A stretch of DNA of 64,000 nucleotides from Holothuria scabra. Lineage: Eukaryota; Echinodermata; Holothuroidea; Aspidochirotida; Holothuriidae. The position numbers were made by a program, and so were the translations under genes. Positions 10,949 through 24,700 of the stretch are shown here, one piece after another; position 1 is the first letter of the stretch, and the number at the start of each line of letters is the position of its first letter. Location of the stretch: the NCBI GenBank assembly GCA_037179385.1, contig CM074193.1, forward strand, positions 1,617,931-1,681,930. Direction: 5' to 3'. A model generated the notes under the pieces. That model did no database searches, had not been told where the DNA came from, and saw only the letters and a program-made list of their open reading frames with translations.

Positions 10949-11633
10949 AAGTTTCACAGCGGCCATCCCGGTACGCCTTTTTTGGTTCATTTGGTGGCGA
11001 CCGTTCGATCACGTGATTCTACGTCCGTTTATGGGAAGTCTGTCGGGAACAAAAGTTTTGATAAAACTAGGACATGACGGACACATCTGGAAGAACGGGA
11101 GCAATGTCCACGGGGTGGACAATAAGAAAATGTCCCTTTGAGAATTTACGATGGGGCAAACCACCGAACAGTATTACTTATGACGAGATATTAGGTATTG
11201 GTTGGTTCGTTGACTGGAATTCAACCGATCACAAAAATCACAATTTAACACGTTTGTTAAAGCCTTAACCGTGGTATTATAGATTAAATAGCAGTTCTCT
11301 TTAAAAATTTCCTTATTTCATTGAATAGCGTTGACAGTTCTGAAGATGAAAAACAGTTTAAAGTAATGCAACCTGTATACACACAGCTCTCGCCAAAATA
11401 GTTTTTACCTTTTAGCACTTGAATATTCAATGGGTTTTGATTGCTCTAATTAGTATTTTTGTCATCCTATTAATATAGCGTTACTACTATATGAATAAAT
11501 AATGATAAATGTTTTCACCTCCTTTGGATCATTACAAATTGTATCATTTAAAAATTGAAGCAACACATAAATCTCACAATTTTCATCTCATTTCTCTTTT
11601 AAGTATCTTTCATAAAATTTTGAGGACTTCAAT
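10949..11633. other. Spacer and left part of a dispersed repeat
   Basis: No gene is seen. From about 11510 the sequence resembles 20490-20570 (shared CACAATTTTC...ATTTCTCTT...AAGTATCT). This repeat is interrupted by the transposon that begins at 11634. Confidence 0.45.
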
Positions 11634-12222
11634 CAGTTCGGGAGATAACCGTTTTCGGGTGAAAATGAGAATTCACCCGAACGGGAGAAAATTTGCAACA
11701 TGAATATTCATGAGAACTTAGAGGTGTACCTCTTCACAGCCGTTGCTTTGTTTTATAAATGTGGATATGTTCAAATACAAGGTAATTGTTCACGAGCACA
11801 GACAGAAATCTTAAACTCTCAAGAACGTACTAATGAGCTTAATTGGTAGCACAAGTAACTTATACAACTTTCTGCAGAAAAAATTGAACAAATCTTACGG
11901 CTGTGTGGAGTCTATAATTTAAGCTTAGGACACAGAACGTGGCAAAATTGCTCGATATCTCAAAATTTGCGTGGTGAACCACCAAACATGATCCGGCTTT
12001 TTTGTTCCCCGAGCAACAAAGTTTCTAAATATTCCAAAAATTTCTCTTTCCTAAGATCGATTAAATTTTCCAGGTGTTTTGAACGTTTGTTTCCGTTTAA
12101 ATTGCGCGGTAGGATCGCAAAGCATCAAGGGAGAAATTTGAAAATGGCGCCACCCATGGCCGTATTTTCCCCCGATCGGGTGAAAAACCATTTTCCCCCG
12201 AAAGAGGTTATCCCCAGAACTG
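11634..12222. mobile_element. Non-autonomous DNA transposon with 5-bp target duplication TCAAT
   Basis: The left end CAGTTCGGGAGATAACC and right end GGTTATCCCCAGAACTG are inverted. The similarity runs about 50 bp inward (TTTCGGGTGAAAATG against CATTTTCCCCCGAAA). TCAAT flanks both sides (11629-11633 and 12223-12227). The host sequence on each side matches a continuous stretch at 20500-20700, which acts as an approximate empty site. There is no transposase inside the 589 bp. Confidence 0.65.
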
Positions 12223-12924
12223 TCAATGTTGCACATTCAATGTACACCAATCAGAAATGTTTCGTAAATTTACCAATTGAGGAGAAGAATACTGTCACAT
12301 GACGGTCAAGAGCTGATAATGAAACAGAATAGTGTAGTGTACTAACTTTAGTTGAACATGACACATGAATACACAAAAAATGAAAGAAGCCGTCGTTCCT
12401 CTCTGTATATGTCATGTTACCGTTCGATTTGAAATGAAGTTTGACATTCAGTAACAACAGGGTTCTTCTTTTGAACAAAAAAATCATGTACCAAATATGA
12501 AAATTGCTAGTAATTGCTATCTTGTTATTGGCTGTAGATTCGATGTCGTTGTGATTTATTAGAGTGAGTGTCCTTCTTGAATATCAGAAGAATGTTATGA
12601 TCAAAGAGTTTTTATTCTTAGTCGTTAGTAGGGTGTGGTCAAACCAAAGCCGGAATCTGTTGTCTTTTTGATGTCAGGGTGTTAAAAAATGACATACGTT
12701 TCAAAAAGGCAACGTTTAGAAATGTCCTGGAAAAAAATATTCCCTGTTGGTCCTACGATGAAAATGTTGCTTCACTCCCCCAAAGGGGAGCAGATTTCGG
12801 ATTTGGTACGGGTTGTGAACTTACCCTCACGCAGCACGTTGGCTCAAATTTATTTGGATCTTGCTTACGTACTGGTCAAAAGAATTAAAATTAGTGAGGT
12901 TCCTTAGCTCTAAAAACATTTCAC
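12223..12924. other. Right part of the dispersed repeat, then unassigned spacer
   Basis: 12228-12360 matches 20570-20705 (CATGTGAC...GAAAC...TAGTGTAGT-type words). Beyond it nothing is recognisable. Confidence 0.4.
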
Positions 12925-13135
12925 AAATTGCTTCAATCTCTCCCTACGCCAGTGAGCTACAACTGGAAAAAAGGCCGTCGCAGGTTCGCCTTAAACCTAT
13001 CGCAGGGACCTCGGAAAAGGGAGTGGGGACTTTAGCCCCAGAACTGTTTTGCTGTGAGCATTTTGGGCCACCTTAAACTGCATTTTGGGCCGCCTTAAAC
13101 TGCATTTATTTTATTGGACATTTTGGGCCTCTTCG
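12925..13135 (+). repeat. SINE tail fragment
   Basis: CAGTGAGCTACAACTGGAAAA followed by GGCCGTCGCAGG corresponds to the body of the tRNA-derived SINE at 29366-29640. The tRNA head is missing. A short direct duplication of TTTTGGGCCNCCTTAAACTGCAT follows near 13060-13105. Confidence 0.6.
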
Positions 13136-14020
13136 ATGATTAACCCCCGATCTTCAAAATTGGCTCCGCGGCCTCTGAATCGGTAAGCAACTGGGACCTT
13201 AAACTTCATCTAATTACCGTAACTAACTACTCTCCTAACAATGAGGTGGATTTATTGAAATTGAGTCTTCTTCTTAATTAAAAACTCTTGGTCTGTTTGT
13301 ATTCATATAGAAGAAAGATATGAAACAGTTTAAGGAATTCATTTTCAAAATTATTGTATAAATAGTTATTAAGAGTGTCAGTTACGACATGCGTTAATGA
13401 CGTTGGCCTTGAACTCTATCAAGAAGGGCCCTGATATCTTTTGTTCTCCACTTTTAAAAGAAGATATAACACAAATCAGAACTGCAGATAAAGAATACAT
13501 AACCCCTGTTATTGGGTACCTATCTGGCAAGGTAAGAATACTTAAGCCTTCGTCGAAAAAGAAATATGTAATGTTACTACAAAAATATGCTCATCATTTT
13601 GGACATTGAGTTCAATATGAGATAATGGCTCCGTTCATTCAAGTCAGCTTTCGATATCTTACAACGAATTGCCTTCAGACTCATTCACGCTCACATCACT
13701 GACTTACATAGAATATATGCCTGCACATTCGGCTGTGTGCTTGCAGTGATCTCGCGATTGCACGCAGAATGTACACGTGTATTGTGACGAAATGTACGGG
13801 TAAATCATCAACTCTGTTGCCGAGCAGCCGTGACGTCATTTTTTGTAAACATGAATGAGTCAATTACATTCCACATTTTTGGAACTTTCGACAAGTCCGT
13901 GTTTGTGGCGCTTCTCATCATACCTTGACAAGACTAGACAGTTTCAATCAGGCAGGCTCTGGGAACCGAAATTGTGCCATTTTTGAAAATATTTTGAAGC
14001 CTATTCAAACACGATGGCGT
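13136..14020. other. Unassigned spacer
   Basis: No supported gene; open frames are short and lack family resemblance. Confidence 0.4.
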
Positions 14021-14277
14021 TTAACCCTTTGCCGTTGTTGGGGTCCTTTTGGACCCATGGGGAGAGCTCGGCTGTCACCCGTCTTTACCGTTTCACGCGG
14101 AGCTCGAAACTGCGAGTAGCTACCCGAAAATTCGGCCACAACGACGAGAGAGACAATAGTTTAAGGTCACGGGGTCAATGGCCTACGGAAGCCGATGCGG
14201 GCGGGCTACGTCCGCTTTTCCGCCCACTCACGAGGCGCGCAAATATGCCCCGATCGGAGCACAACGGTAAAGGGTTA
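14021..14277 (-). mobile_element. TTAA MITE (piggyBac-like ends), copy 1
   Basis: Inverted ends TTAACCCTTTGCCGTTGT and ACAACGGTAAAGGGTTA with the interior (GGTCCTTTTGGACC palindrome, GCTCGAAACTGCGAGTAG) shared with copies at 49023, 59722 and 60073. TTAA target sites plus CCC ends are the piggyBac pattern. This copy's right TTAA has decayed to TTAG. Confidence 0.8.
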
Positions 14278-14653
14278 GTAAGGAATGGGCTCCCTTTGTT
14301 CACTCACATTAGGACAGACCAATTCCGAGAAATAACCCCCTTCTGGCTGCTTTCGGCATGCTGCTTCTAGAGGTAGAGAAACCCATTGGTCACGCTACTG
14401 ACCCATAGCGAATAAAGACATCCCAATCATAAGATTTATCACTTTGTTACGGCAGGGAACTGTTATTTACCAGTTTCCTGGTTTCTTGTGACACTGCAGT
14501 TACAATGTTTTCATGTGCTGAGCATTGGGTTTACCTTGCCACAAACTTTTGTTTAAATGTATTCATTGGCACGTAATTTCATTCATTTAATTTATTAAAT
14601 TTTAACGTCTGTCACTGTGTTTGGGTCATTTGACTTGCATATGTCTGCTTTGT

Positions 14654-14890
14654 ACACTCTTAAAATTTTTGGAAAATTTTTAGACCAACTTTTAACAAAC
14701 ACTGAGGAAATATATATCAGACCAACAGTTGTTGAAATATTGACCAATCTTGGTTGGTTAATTGCTTTACCTATTGTTGGGCAATTTGTTTAACCCAACA
14801 TGTAGCAATGTTAAAATTACCCAACTGGCCAGTTGGGCAAAATATTACCAATTATTGGTAAACGATCAATTTCTTTCACCTTGAAATTGG
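14654..14890. mobile_element. Fragment of the TTGGGCAA-type transposon
   Basis: Starts TACACTCTTAAAA and then carries alternating TTGGGCAA / AACCCAAC / CCAGTTGGG words, as in the element at 34486-35416. No matching right end precedes the next transposon at 14989, so it is truncated. Confidence 0.6.
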
Positions 14891-14988
14891 GTGTTCTTCC
14901 ATCGTTTTACCTGTTATTGTGAAACGCACACACTGCAATATTTCAGAAAAGGTACCTTCTACAAGTATGTAAAGTTTCGGGCTTTTTC

Positions 14989-15387
14989 TACACTCTAAAA
15001 TCAAAAGAGTGAACTTAGTCACTCTTTGAACGAGTGACATGTGTAAATTCACTCCATTAGAGTGATGATTCACTCCAAGAGGAGTGAAGTTCCCTCCAAA
15101 AAACTCCGCTCCAAAAAGAGTGAAATTCACTAGAGGAAGAGGGAAAATTCACTCTTCCACGAGTGCCTGCAATGATCGCTCTTTTTTAAGAGCGATCACT
15201 GTGGGCACTCCATCAACAGGGAAACTTCACTCGTTTTAAGAGAATTTCGCTCTTTTTGGAGTGAACTTCACTCTTTTTGGAGGGAACTTCACTCCTCTTG
15301 GAGTGAATTATCACTCTTATGGAGCGAATTTATACTTTTCACTCGATCAAAGAGTGACTAAGTTCACTCTTTTGATTTTAGAGTGTA
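14989..15387. mobile_element. Foldback MITE, CACTCTAAA family, copy 2
   Basis: TA plus CACTCTAAAATCAAAAGAG at the left and its inverse at the right, with TA on both outer sides. The interior is built of AGTGAA/TTCACT modules with a strong central hairpin (TGATCGCTCTT...AAGAGCGATCA inside GAGTGCC...GGCACTC). This is the best-preserved copy at about 399 bp. Confidence 0.9.
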
Positions 15388-16699
15388 AAGTCCTCCCGAG
15401 CATAGATAATGCTGGGAACTCTAAAGAGTAGTAGGATTTTAATTGAAAATTCATGTTCAACTATTATATATATTCAATGCCATTTTTTATTATGAAAAAT
15501 TAAACATGCACGCTTTTTTTTTTTTTTTATAATATTTCATGCTCTCCACCGTTAAACATGGCTTTTCACACGAAATCACCTTCGGAAGCTTCAATCCATT
15601 TCAATTAGACCTGCATTAGTTGATAAAAACAAATTTTATTTGAGTAATTCAGAATGCTCCATTCGGATGAAAGTTATATCAAACTGGTGTTCTGATAAAT
15701 TTCATAGCATTTATACAATCATCGACTATCGCTTATTGTCTTAGAAAAATTGCCACAGTGTACGTGAACGTTCTGCAAAATATTTACTGTGAATGTAAAT
15801 TATTAGAAAAAGAAATTCACATTCACAGTGAACGTACCATTTAATTAAGGCCATAAACCCTGAAGTAAGTTATAGTGAGAACTTTTGAAAGTGTTTTGTT
15901 AATATAAAGAATAAGAACTAGAACCAATGATACAAATTATAGAAGAATGGTAAAACAAAAATGAAAGAAAGAAAATATGCCCCTATGAAAACATGAATTA
16001 AGATATTTCATTAAGCTACTTCCTGCTTCGTTGTCGTTGAAAATTACATAGTATAATTTAAGTATTGCACAAAAATAAAGAATATTTAATTGATTAAAGG
16101 AAGTGTTACGGTTGAAAGCTTTAATGTTACTGACATTAGTTATATTGGCAATGGTATTCTCACAATTTCAATCCAATCAAACTTTTAAGAGGCGATGTGT
16201 ACTGTTTAACAATTTCCCAACTGGCTAACGATAGCCTTAATCCCTAACCCTAACAAAGAATACAATCGACATGGCGGCAACCAATCAAGAAAAACCTTGG
16301 TAAACAGTGCGCATCTACCCTGTTTAAGACCACTGTAAAAAGGGACATTAAACTTCACAGTGGTATAATTGTCAATGTAAAGAATTTGGTAAATCATCTT
16401 ACACATAATAATAATTAAATTCAAAAACCCTTACAACGTTTTCAATATTTTTTCCTTGGATGTTAAAAAATTACGAGCTAGAATGAAAGTGAAAAAGAAA
16501 CTAACAAACATCTAACAAACAAACCGACGACCGTGAAGAGGTAGACACGAAGTGCTCCTATAGATATACTGCTGAGACACGCAAGGCCCCCTCCCCACAT
16601 GTGAGGAAGCCATCTGAGAAAACCCGTTTTTCCCTGAATGCGGTTACCTCCCGAACTGACAAAAATGATCTAGTCACTACTTAAGCTGAATATCTTCCC
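15388..16699. other. 3' flank of NXPE-like gene 1
   Basis: AT-rich, with a T-run at 15511-15527 and no open frame of note. No clear minus-strand AATAAA signal was seen close to the stop codon, so the transcript end is undefined. Confidence 0.4.
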
Positions 16700-17549
16700 T
16701 TATTTCTTACAAATAAAAGTCATAAAAAGGTCGAGATAAGTTCCTACAATAGCATCTCTTGGGTGAACATTATCAGAGTAAGGCTGAACGTGTGTAATAT
16801 CCCATGAATCAATAAACCCAAAGTCTGTATCATTTTGAAAGCACTTTCTCAACATTTTCTCCAGATGGACGGAATGCCAATCACTAGCTAAAACGTTCAT
16901 AATTGTACCGGTGTATCCTCTAGTATTCGCTCCTTTCATGACTATTTTCGTTTCTGGTGAACGATCCAAAAGACGGTAAATTGCCTCTTTGACCAACGTT
17001 ATTCTTTTCTCGTAAAATCCCAGTCCAGCCATAGAAAAATGGGCCCAGTATGACAAAAATATGATGTTATTTGGTCCCCCGACAATGTTGTCAATCTCAG
17101 TTGCAGCATAATGGATGTCTTTTACTGCTACAGTACTACTACCAATGATAGGGAGACCATGGAATGTATTATGCAGAGTAATATTGTTAATCCTACATAA
17201 GCTTTCGTGGCGGCTTGCTTTCCTTGGCGGAGTTAGCTCCATGGTAACGCATTTGATTCGCTTCTGCAGAAGTGAAAAAACTTGCCTTCCAGTCGAGTCA
17301 CCATAAAAATGGATAGTTTTCCCCGCAAGACATTCACGAATTTCTTGATTGGAGAACCTGTGGACTGCACAACCAAAGGGGTACCACTTACCCCGGTAAA
17401 AATATCCATTTGATTTCATTGGCGGAGGACCGTCTGGTGTGCAATAAGGCAACGAGTCGTTCATAAGTTGAGCGTAATGTTGGAAAAGGGAAACTGCTTT
17501 TGGAGTAACTTTGATCAAGCGTTTTGAGAGATAGACCACTCTTTTCGTC
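16700..17549 (-). CDS. NXPE-like gene 1, exon 4: PC-esterase domain
   Basis: The acceptor TTTTACAG/GACG gives a phase-2 join to exon 3 (CG|G, Arg). 282 residues follow to TAA at 16702-16700. The conserved blocks are in order: LPYCTPDGPPPMKSNGYF, WYPFGCAVHRFS, FYGDSTGRQ (serine nucleophile motif, about residues 379-382 of the protein), HGLPIIGSS, FLSYWAHFSMAG, IVMKGANTRGY, and SWDITHVQPYSDNVHPRD with the D-x-x-H motif (about residues 555-558). All residues expected for an SGNH/PC-esterase active site are present, so the enzyme could be active. It is homologous to exon 37732-38563 along its whole length. Confidence 0.92.
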
Positions 17550-19817
17550 CTGTAAAAGAAATTTTTTATTTATAATTAATTCATGACAGAAATCCGTCCT
17601 CTACATACTAGTGTATAACAAATGTATCACATCAAAAGTTAACAAAACTTATATCTTAATTGAGAAGTTAGGTAAGAGCGTTGTACAATGCATGACAGGA
17701 AGGGAAATGTGATACAACAGAAACTATACATAAAAATAGTAAGGGTAGTAACCAGAAACAGTCACGTCTCTTCTGAAATCAAGGGCCAGTGGGAAAGACG
17801 TTGCTGAAGAAATTCTTTTTCAACAATAAGTTTTCATTTCAATTAAGAAAAAAATGCATAATGATGTGCTTGGAAAATATTGTCACTGTTACTCTTTGTA
17901 ATTGTCCTGATCGTTTGCGAGCTAATGTGTTTTGGTACAACCTGATCGTGTTTCCCATTGGGTCTATAATCTCATGAGGGAAAATCACTTTAGTTCCTAT
18001 GTTTTGGTGATCTCTTGCAAGGCATGTTCCAAAATTAGTCTTCCTCCAAAAGAATGTTGTGGTGGCATTTTCGAGTTGTTAAAAAACAAAAAAACACACA
18101 CACACACACTCACTCATACACAGTTTCCCGACGTTCACATTAAGGAAACGCAAAGGGAATAAACTGCACAGTTTCCTTCGTCAATTTTCATGTTGGAAAA
18201 CAAGCTTGTCCTTGAAACGTTTTATTGGCTGAATCTTTGAATGTCTTTCTCGTATTAATCTAGTTTAAACTATTTCAAAGCCATGGTAGAGCTAACAAAG
18301 TAATTAATCATTCCAAATGCATATTTCATATCATTATCTTTAAGAAACACACAAAAATATTTCTGCTTCTTTTGCTCTAGGTAACTTCATCTGGTCTACG
18401 CCCTGCATGAGCTTATATTACAAATAAGTATCTTGCAAATAAATTTTATTATTCAGACGAAATTCTTTTGCCCAAGACAGAAAATTGAAACCTTTTGGCC
18501 CTGTTTTCTCTTTGCACGCCCTTCAACCAGATCTTCTACCGACAGTGGCGCGACACATGCTGTGGCGTCGCTCCTTGAAAAAGCAGCATAGACACCCAGT
18601 ACATCAAAGGCGGTGTGGGGTGTAAATAATATCTGAGTTTGTTACATGATCTGTGACCTCAAATGAGCTATGGTGTCATTGTGTTCACACCGCAAGAAAA
18701 GCAATTAACACATGCTGACTGACCTGTGAGCTATCCACAAATGTTACGTAACTTGTTGGCATTGAAACACATCTTTAACTGTCAATCAATAGATCAGCAA
18801 TGAAACTTGGTTTAATCAAGTCTGCAAGCACGTGGCTTATCTCCCTCCCTGAATCGACAGGAGTTAATCAGGCAGAAATGGAGGATGTAACAGAAAGTTG
18901 GAGGACACGTGTCATCGTGACAAGAAATGACAAATAATGTGAAACATTTGATTAAGTCTTAATATCCTCTTTAACCATTCACGATCTTCTTGAAAGCCCC
19001 AAGTGACCTCAGATTAAGATCCTCTGGCTTAAAACATAAACTGTACTATAAGTTTTCAAAACGATCACACTTGTCACTGAGACGTCATGGTGCTTTGAAA
19101 TACCTTACATTATGCCACTATCATCACTGTTTTAGGTCTCTTGCGTATTATTGGTACTGAAATGAGGAATATTCAATACACTAATTGTGTGACTTTGGCT
19201 TTAAAGTTTTCACACATGCTACTGGAGATTTTAGCCAAAATTAAGCAACAAAATAACTTTTACGGGATGAAAATGTACGTTTTCTAAGAGAAAAAGGTTG
19301 CTTATTATTCCCATATACGATCCATTGCAATACAACAACTAAAACCCTTGTTATATCATGAAACTAATGCTGAGGCTAATACTTTGTCAAATTGTTGGTT
19401 CGATGGTTATATTGATTTCATGATAGCTAAACAGGAAGCTTACTGAAACATTCTGAATTATTGATGTTCAACTTGCAATGCCTAATTGTTGGCATACTTT
19501 TCTAGCGTCGTGAAAAAGAGTTATACTTTGCAGCAACTGTTTTCTCAAACAACTTGAAATTTTTGAATAAAGTAACGCAATGACTGTTCATAATTAGAAC
19601 TTTTTTGGAAAGTAGAACTTTGTATGAGGTTCATGATTTCACAACGATTAAAGGCAAGCTCTGCCTCTGATAGGTTTGTTCATTAACTCCTTACTGTCAG
19701 CAAAAACGATCTTGATATTGCGTCTACTCCATATATTTTACAAAACTGATCACGGTCAATTTAATTATGCTATGTTGAATTTTCGCCCCAATTGTAATAC
19801 AGAAAAAAGTAACTGAC
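17550..19817 (-). other. Intron 3 of NXPE-like gene 1
   Basis: GT-AG intron of 2268 bp. It contains a short (CA)n tract at 18092-18120 and no recognised element. Donor CG/GTCAGT. Confidence 0.7.
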
Positions 19818-19990
19818 CGCTTTAAGATTGCTTTGGCAACTTCGTCAAACAGAGGAGCTAATAACTTGGGTGTTCCTTTCTTATCCGTCTTATGTATTGT
19901 CCAATGGCTGCAGTTGAGGTACTCATCCTTAGGAGTGGAACAGTACCATGGGGCATACGTCTGGGTTTGACTCAAATTACAGAAAGGTTC
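19818..19990 (-). CDS. NXPE-like gene 1, exon 3: Cys-rich linker
   Basis: 173 bp after acceptor CTCTTGTAG/GAACC. It reads EPFCNLSQTQTYAPWYC and YLNCSHWTIHKTDKKGTP, ending in a phase-2 donor. NXPE proteins have this FC...PWYC...C..L linker before the esterase domain. NLS and NCS are possible N-glycosylation sites. The paralogous exon at 48707-48882 has the same length class and phase. Confidence 0.9.
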
Positions 19991-21233
<1,243 letters not shown>

Positions 21234-21773
21234 CTTTCTCTCAGTTAGAGTGCACACCGTTCTTTCAGAATGTATTTTTCCTTTTTCGTCTTTAGCAGTG
21301 AATCCCCCAATAAAAAGCCTTGTGTAAGCACGTGATCCATTTAGCGTTGGTGAAAACAACGGGATAGCCTCTGCTGGGTGGACAAGCATAACCTGAAGAT
21401 CTATATAACCTTCCCATAATATTCTGAAAAGTGCTATGTAAGTGCCGTTCTTAAAGTCAAAAAAATGATCAGGGCTGACAGCTGAGTAGGGCCTTTTCGT
21501 GAACAGCTTGACACGAAACTGATCCCCGCCATAGGTTTTGCTTCTATTAAGACTATCTCTTGCTTCTATTTTAACAGCCACCCTATCACATAAGCGATAA
21601 GAAGTCTTCGGGTCTAGAATAGTAACCACTGTAAATTCTGGACTAGTTATGTTATCAATAAACTTTCCAATTATAGATGTATCGTGAATTGCATCAGCAG
21701 CATTTAACTTGATAAACTCTTTCGATGTCTCTACGTTGCACACATCAGTATGTAACGTTTTTCTGGACTGAAT
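21234..21773 (-). CDS. NXPE-like gene 1, exon 2: neurexophilin-like domain
   Basis: 540 bp, phase 0 at both ends (acceptor TTTACAG/ATTC, donor AAAG/GTTAGT). The domain runs FTVVTILDPKTSYRLCD, VKIEARDSLNRSKTYGGDQF, DFKNGTYIALFRILWEG, LVHPAEAIP. These are the hallmarks of the NXPE N-terminal (immunoglobulin/filamin-like) domain: EARD-LG-R, YGGD, NGTY and WEG, all easily aligned with exon 54877-55407. Possible N-glycosylation sites are NIT, NRS, NGT and NGS. Confidence 0.92.
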
Positions 21774-24700
21774 CTGTAAACAAAAGAAAAGTGGCAAAGT
21801 AGTTTTATCATCACTGGCCAATTATTTTACGGTAAAATGCTGCATTTTCAAGAACTAGGAGACAAATAGGGAACACCTTTTGTCTCCCAGTTTTTCAAAA
21901 TGCACTTTCTTTTCCGATTCCTTCTTGTTGCTACTGTAGGCTCACTTTATGCACTTAAAAGTACGTTACATTTTTAGCTAGGACTTCCCTTATAATAACT
22001 TCAACAATTTATCTTCATTTCAATTCATCTTCAATTGTAACTTGCAAATGGGCAACGACGTTTAAGCGGTTGGAGGCTATTTGAATCCAAAAATCAGAAT
22101 GGATGATTGGGAATGGAATACATAACAGATATTCGCTCCGAAGCAATGTGTCTTCTCAAGTATGAGGTTAAAAATTGCTTTGAAGTTTACGAACCGTGAT
22201 ATATCGAAACTGGTCCCCAGTAATCCTCTTCTTTCTCCCAATACCTGGCAGGAAGATTGTTTGCTCCCATAAGCAGAACAATTGATATCCTTTGCTTATG
22301 CCTGAGTGACTTTCAGGTTCATTTGGTACTTGATACCAATCCAGGGTCCCCGTCCAAATGCCTGAATCGCCGGGTATGTGGTTAGGAGAGTTCGAAAGCA
22401 ACTGTCTTCGTTATCGTTCTGGACAATCCGTTTTGTAAGCGATTGGTTTCAAAGTGTAAACCTTCAAAACATATAGGCATTTTGAATACCGAAACCAACG
22501 GATCTTTCACTGTTTTTTTCTGATCCCAAGTGCATTCCGTGTATAAAAATTCGAGAGATACATTCCAACATTTTCGTTCAAGTTGTTCTTCGCTCGATCT
22601 GTTGCAAGCTTCCCAGACCCATGTTTATAGAAGAGCTGTTTACCGTATTCATTTCTAGTGCAGATTTTTGGACAATACAAAATGATGCACCAAAAGGCTC
22701 AAACTTCAAGTGCTTTGACTGCTCCTAGAAGTATTGAAATCGCAAAGCTAGCGGGGCTCACCCTTGAACCGCGCAGAAAATTCTGAAAATTTTGTGGTTA
22801 CTTGTTTCAAGATCATTTGGAACCACCAATTAGGACGTGTCGCTTCGGTAACTGTAACGAAACAAATACCTTTTTTGCATATTCCACCTTTTTAAACACT
22901 TTTACCAGGGATTCCAACAGCCCTTTGGCCACTGAAATCACACTCTAAAAATGTAAACTTGCCCCTTTGTAACGGAAACGGTTAATTTTGTATTGCCAAG
23001 ATCAAAGGTGACGGGTTCTTCAAGGGAATCAGCTTAGCTTCATCCAAGGAAGAGGTATGAGTTGGGACATGCCATTAAAATCATACCGTGACCCCCTTTA
23101 TTTTAGATCCTCCATGTCTACTTTAGGCCTAATTATTTGCACATGTTCTTCCAATTAGAAGACCCTTTGACGACGAACTGAAATACCTGAAAATTGAAAT
23201 ACTTTCATGTAACTTTCTCAAGGTGAACATGAAATTGGTACACAGTCCCTACAAAACAGAAACCTGTTAGATACTTCATAAAATCATTTCAAACAAAAAT
23301 GTATTTGTAAAGGATAAGAGTAGGCCTACGACTTGTATAAAATTTATAATTTATAATAGAGAATTTACGGGCAGCAAAATGGGACAGACCACTGTGACAG
23401 TGAGAGAAAATAGTTACAAAGACTGACCCTTGTGAAGAATTTCTCTCTAAGGTAGCCATCATAGTATCCCCAATTACTGAGACTAATCCCCAGCTACTGA
23501 AAAATAAATACATGCCTTTTCTTTCATAAGAACAAAAACAATAGTTCTCTCGCCCTTACAGGTTTTCATTCTTCTTACCAAGTGTTGCATTTCTGTTAAT
23601 TCAGTCACTCTATGTGTGTTAACAGTTTTCTTCAAAGGGGACTCAAAAACTCTGAAAAGGGTTCCCGATATTCAACTTTGTACATCCAGGTTCTAAATAC
23701 AGTCATCAGTTCAAGTTTTATAAAGGTTTTATAAAACAGACTCGTAACAAATTGGTGGGATGGTTAGATTTCTAATGATGGGGGTTTTAGTGGTGAATTT
23801 TGTTCTTCTCTTGTTTAATGATCAGTAGCGCAGTAGAATATGGCATTTCGAGTACTGTTATTTTTATACCAGACTACTGTGTAAACACTTGGTATTTCAA
23901 AGTTCAGGTTTGTGTAAACCTGTGTGTGTAGTTGATAGGTAACTTTTGCAATATATTTAAGGCAGGCCCGAACGCAAGTGGGAGGATCGATTGCAGTGCT
24001 CCGATTGTACACGAAGAGATAGTTTATGGATTTTACCTTCCTTGATAAAAAATGTTTCCTTACTATGAGAACTTTTGTACAAACCCTTGAGTTCTAAAAC
24101 TCACAATTTTAGTTGTGGTTCTATTTACTTACGGAGTTTACCCGGTTTTTAAATTCACATTGACCGTATAGTCCGTTGAAGAAATTACCCACACTTTCAA
24201 GACCATGTTTTGAAAACTTTGGAGTGTCCTAGTAACTCAAAATATTGAAAAATTTAGCACCGTTTTGCATCTTGGCCCTCTTTTCTCAGACACCCAGTGG
24301 GGTAGCTACAGGGAGCAGGCGGCTCTGAAAAAATGAAGAATGACATTTGTGAAAACAGTCTGCAATGTGGTTTTGACAACTCATGAAATTCCGAAATTCC
24401 AAATTCTCTCCAATAAGAGCCCGATATTTGTTATTAATTGTTTCAAAAAAGCAAAATTTTCCCCGCGCTTAGCGCGCCTCAAATTGCAATAAATTCCTAA
24501 GCATAGGTGCTCGCCCATACCTTCAGTTTGGTAAACTGTTCCAAGCTCTGAAGGTGACAAAATCGGAAATTTGCTACGTGTGACACCAGATCATCAAGTG
24601 ACAACGGTAACAACAAGGCTGGTTTTATAAATTTTCTTTCATAAAATTCCAAATTTCCTCCAATATAAGCTCTTGACGCAAAAAAGAGAGCCTCATTTGG

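Noticed and set aside
16238..16254. CCCTAACCCTAAC, telomere-like
   Set aside because: Only two copies; far too short to be meaningful.
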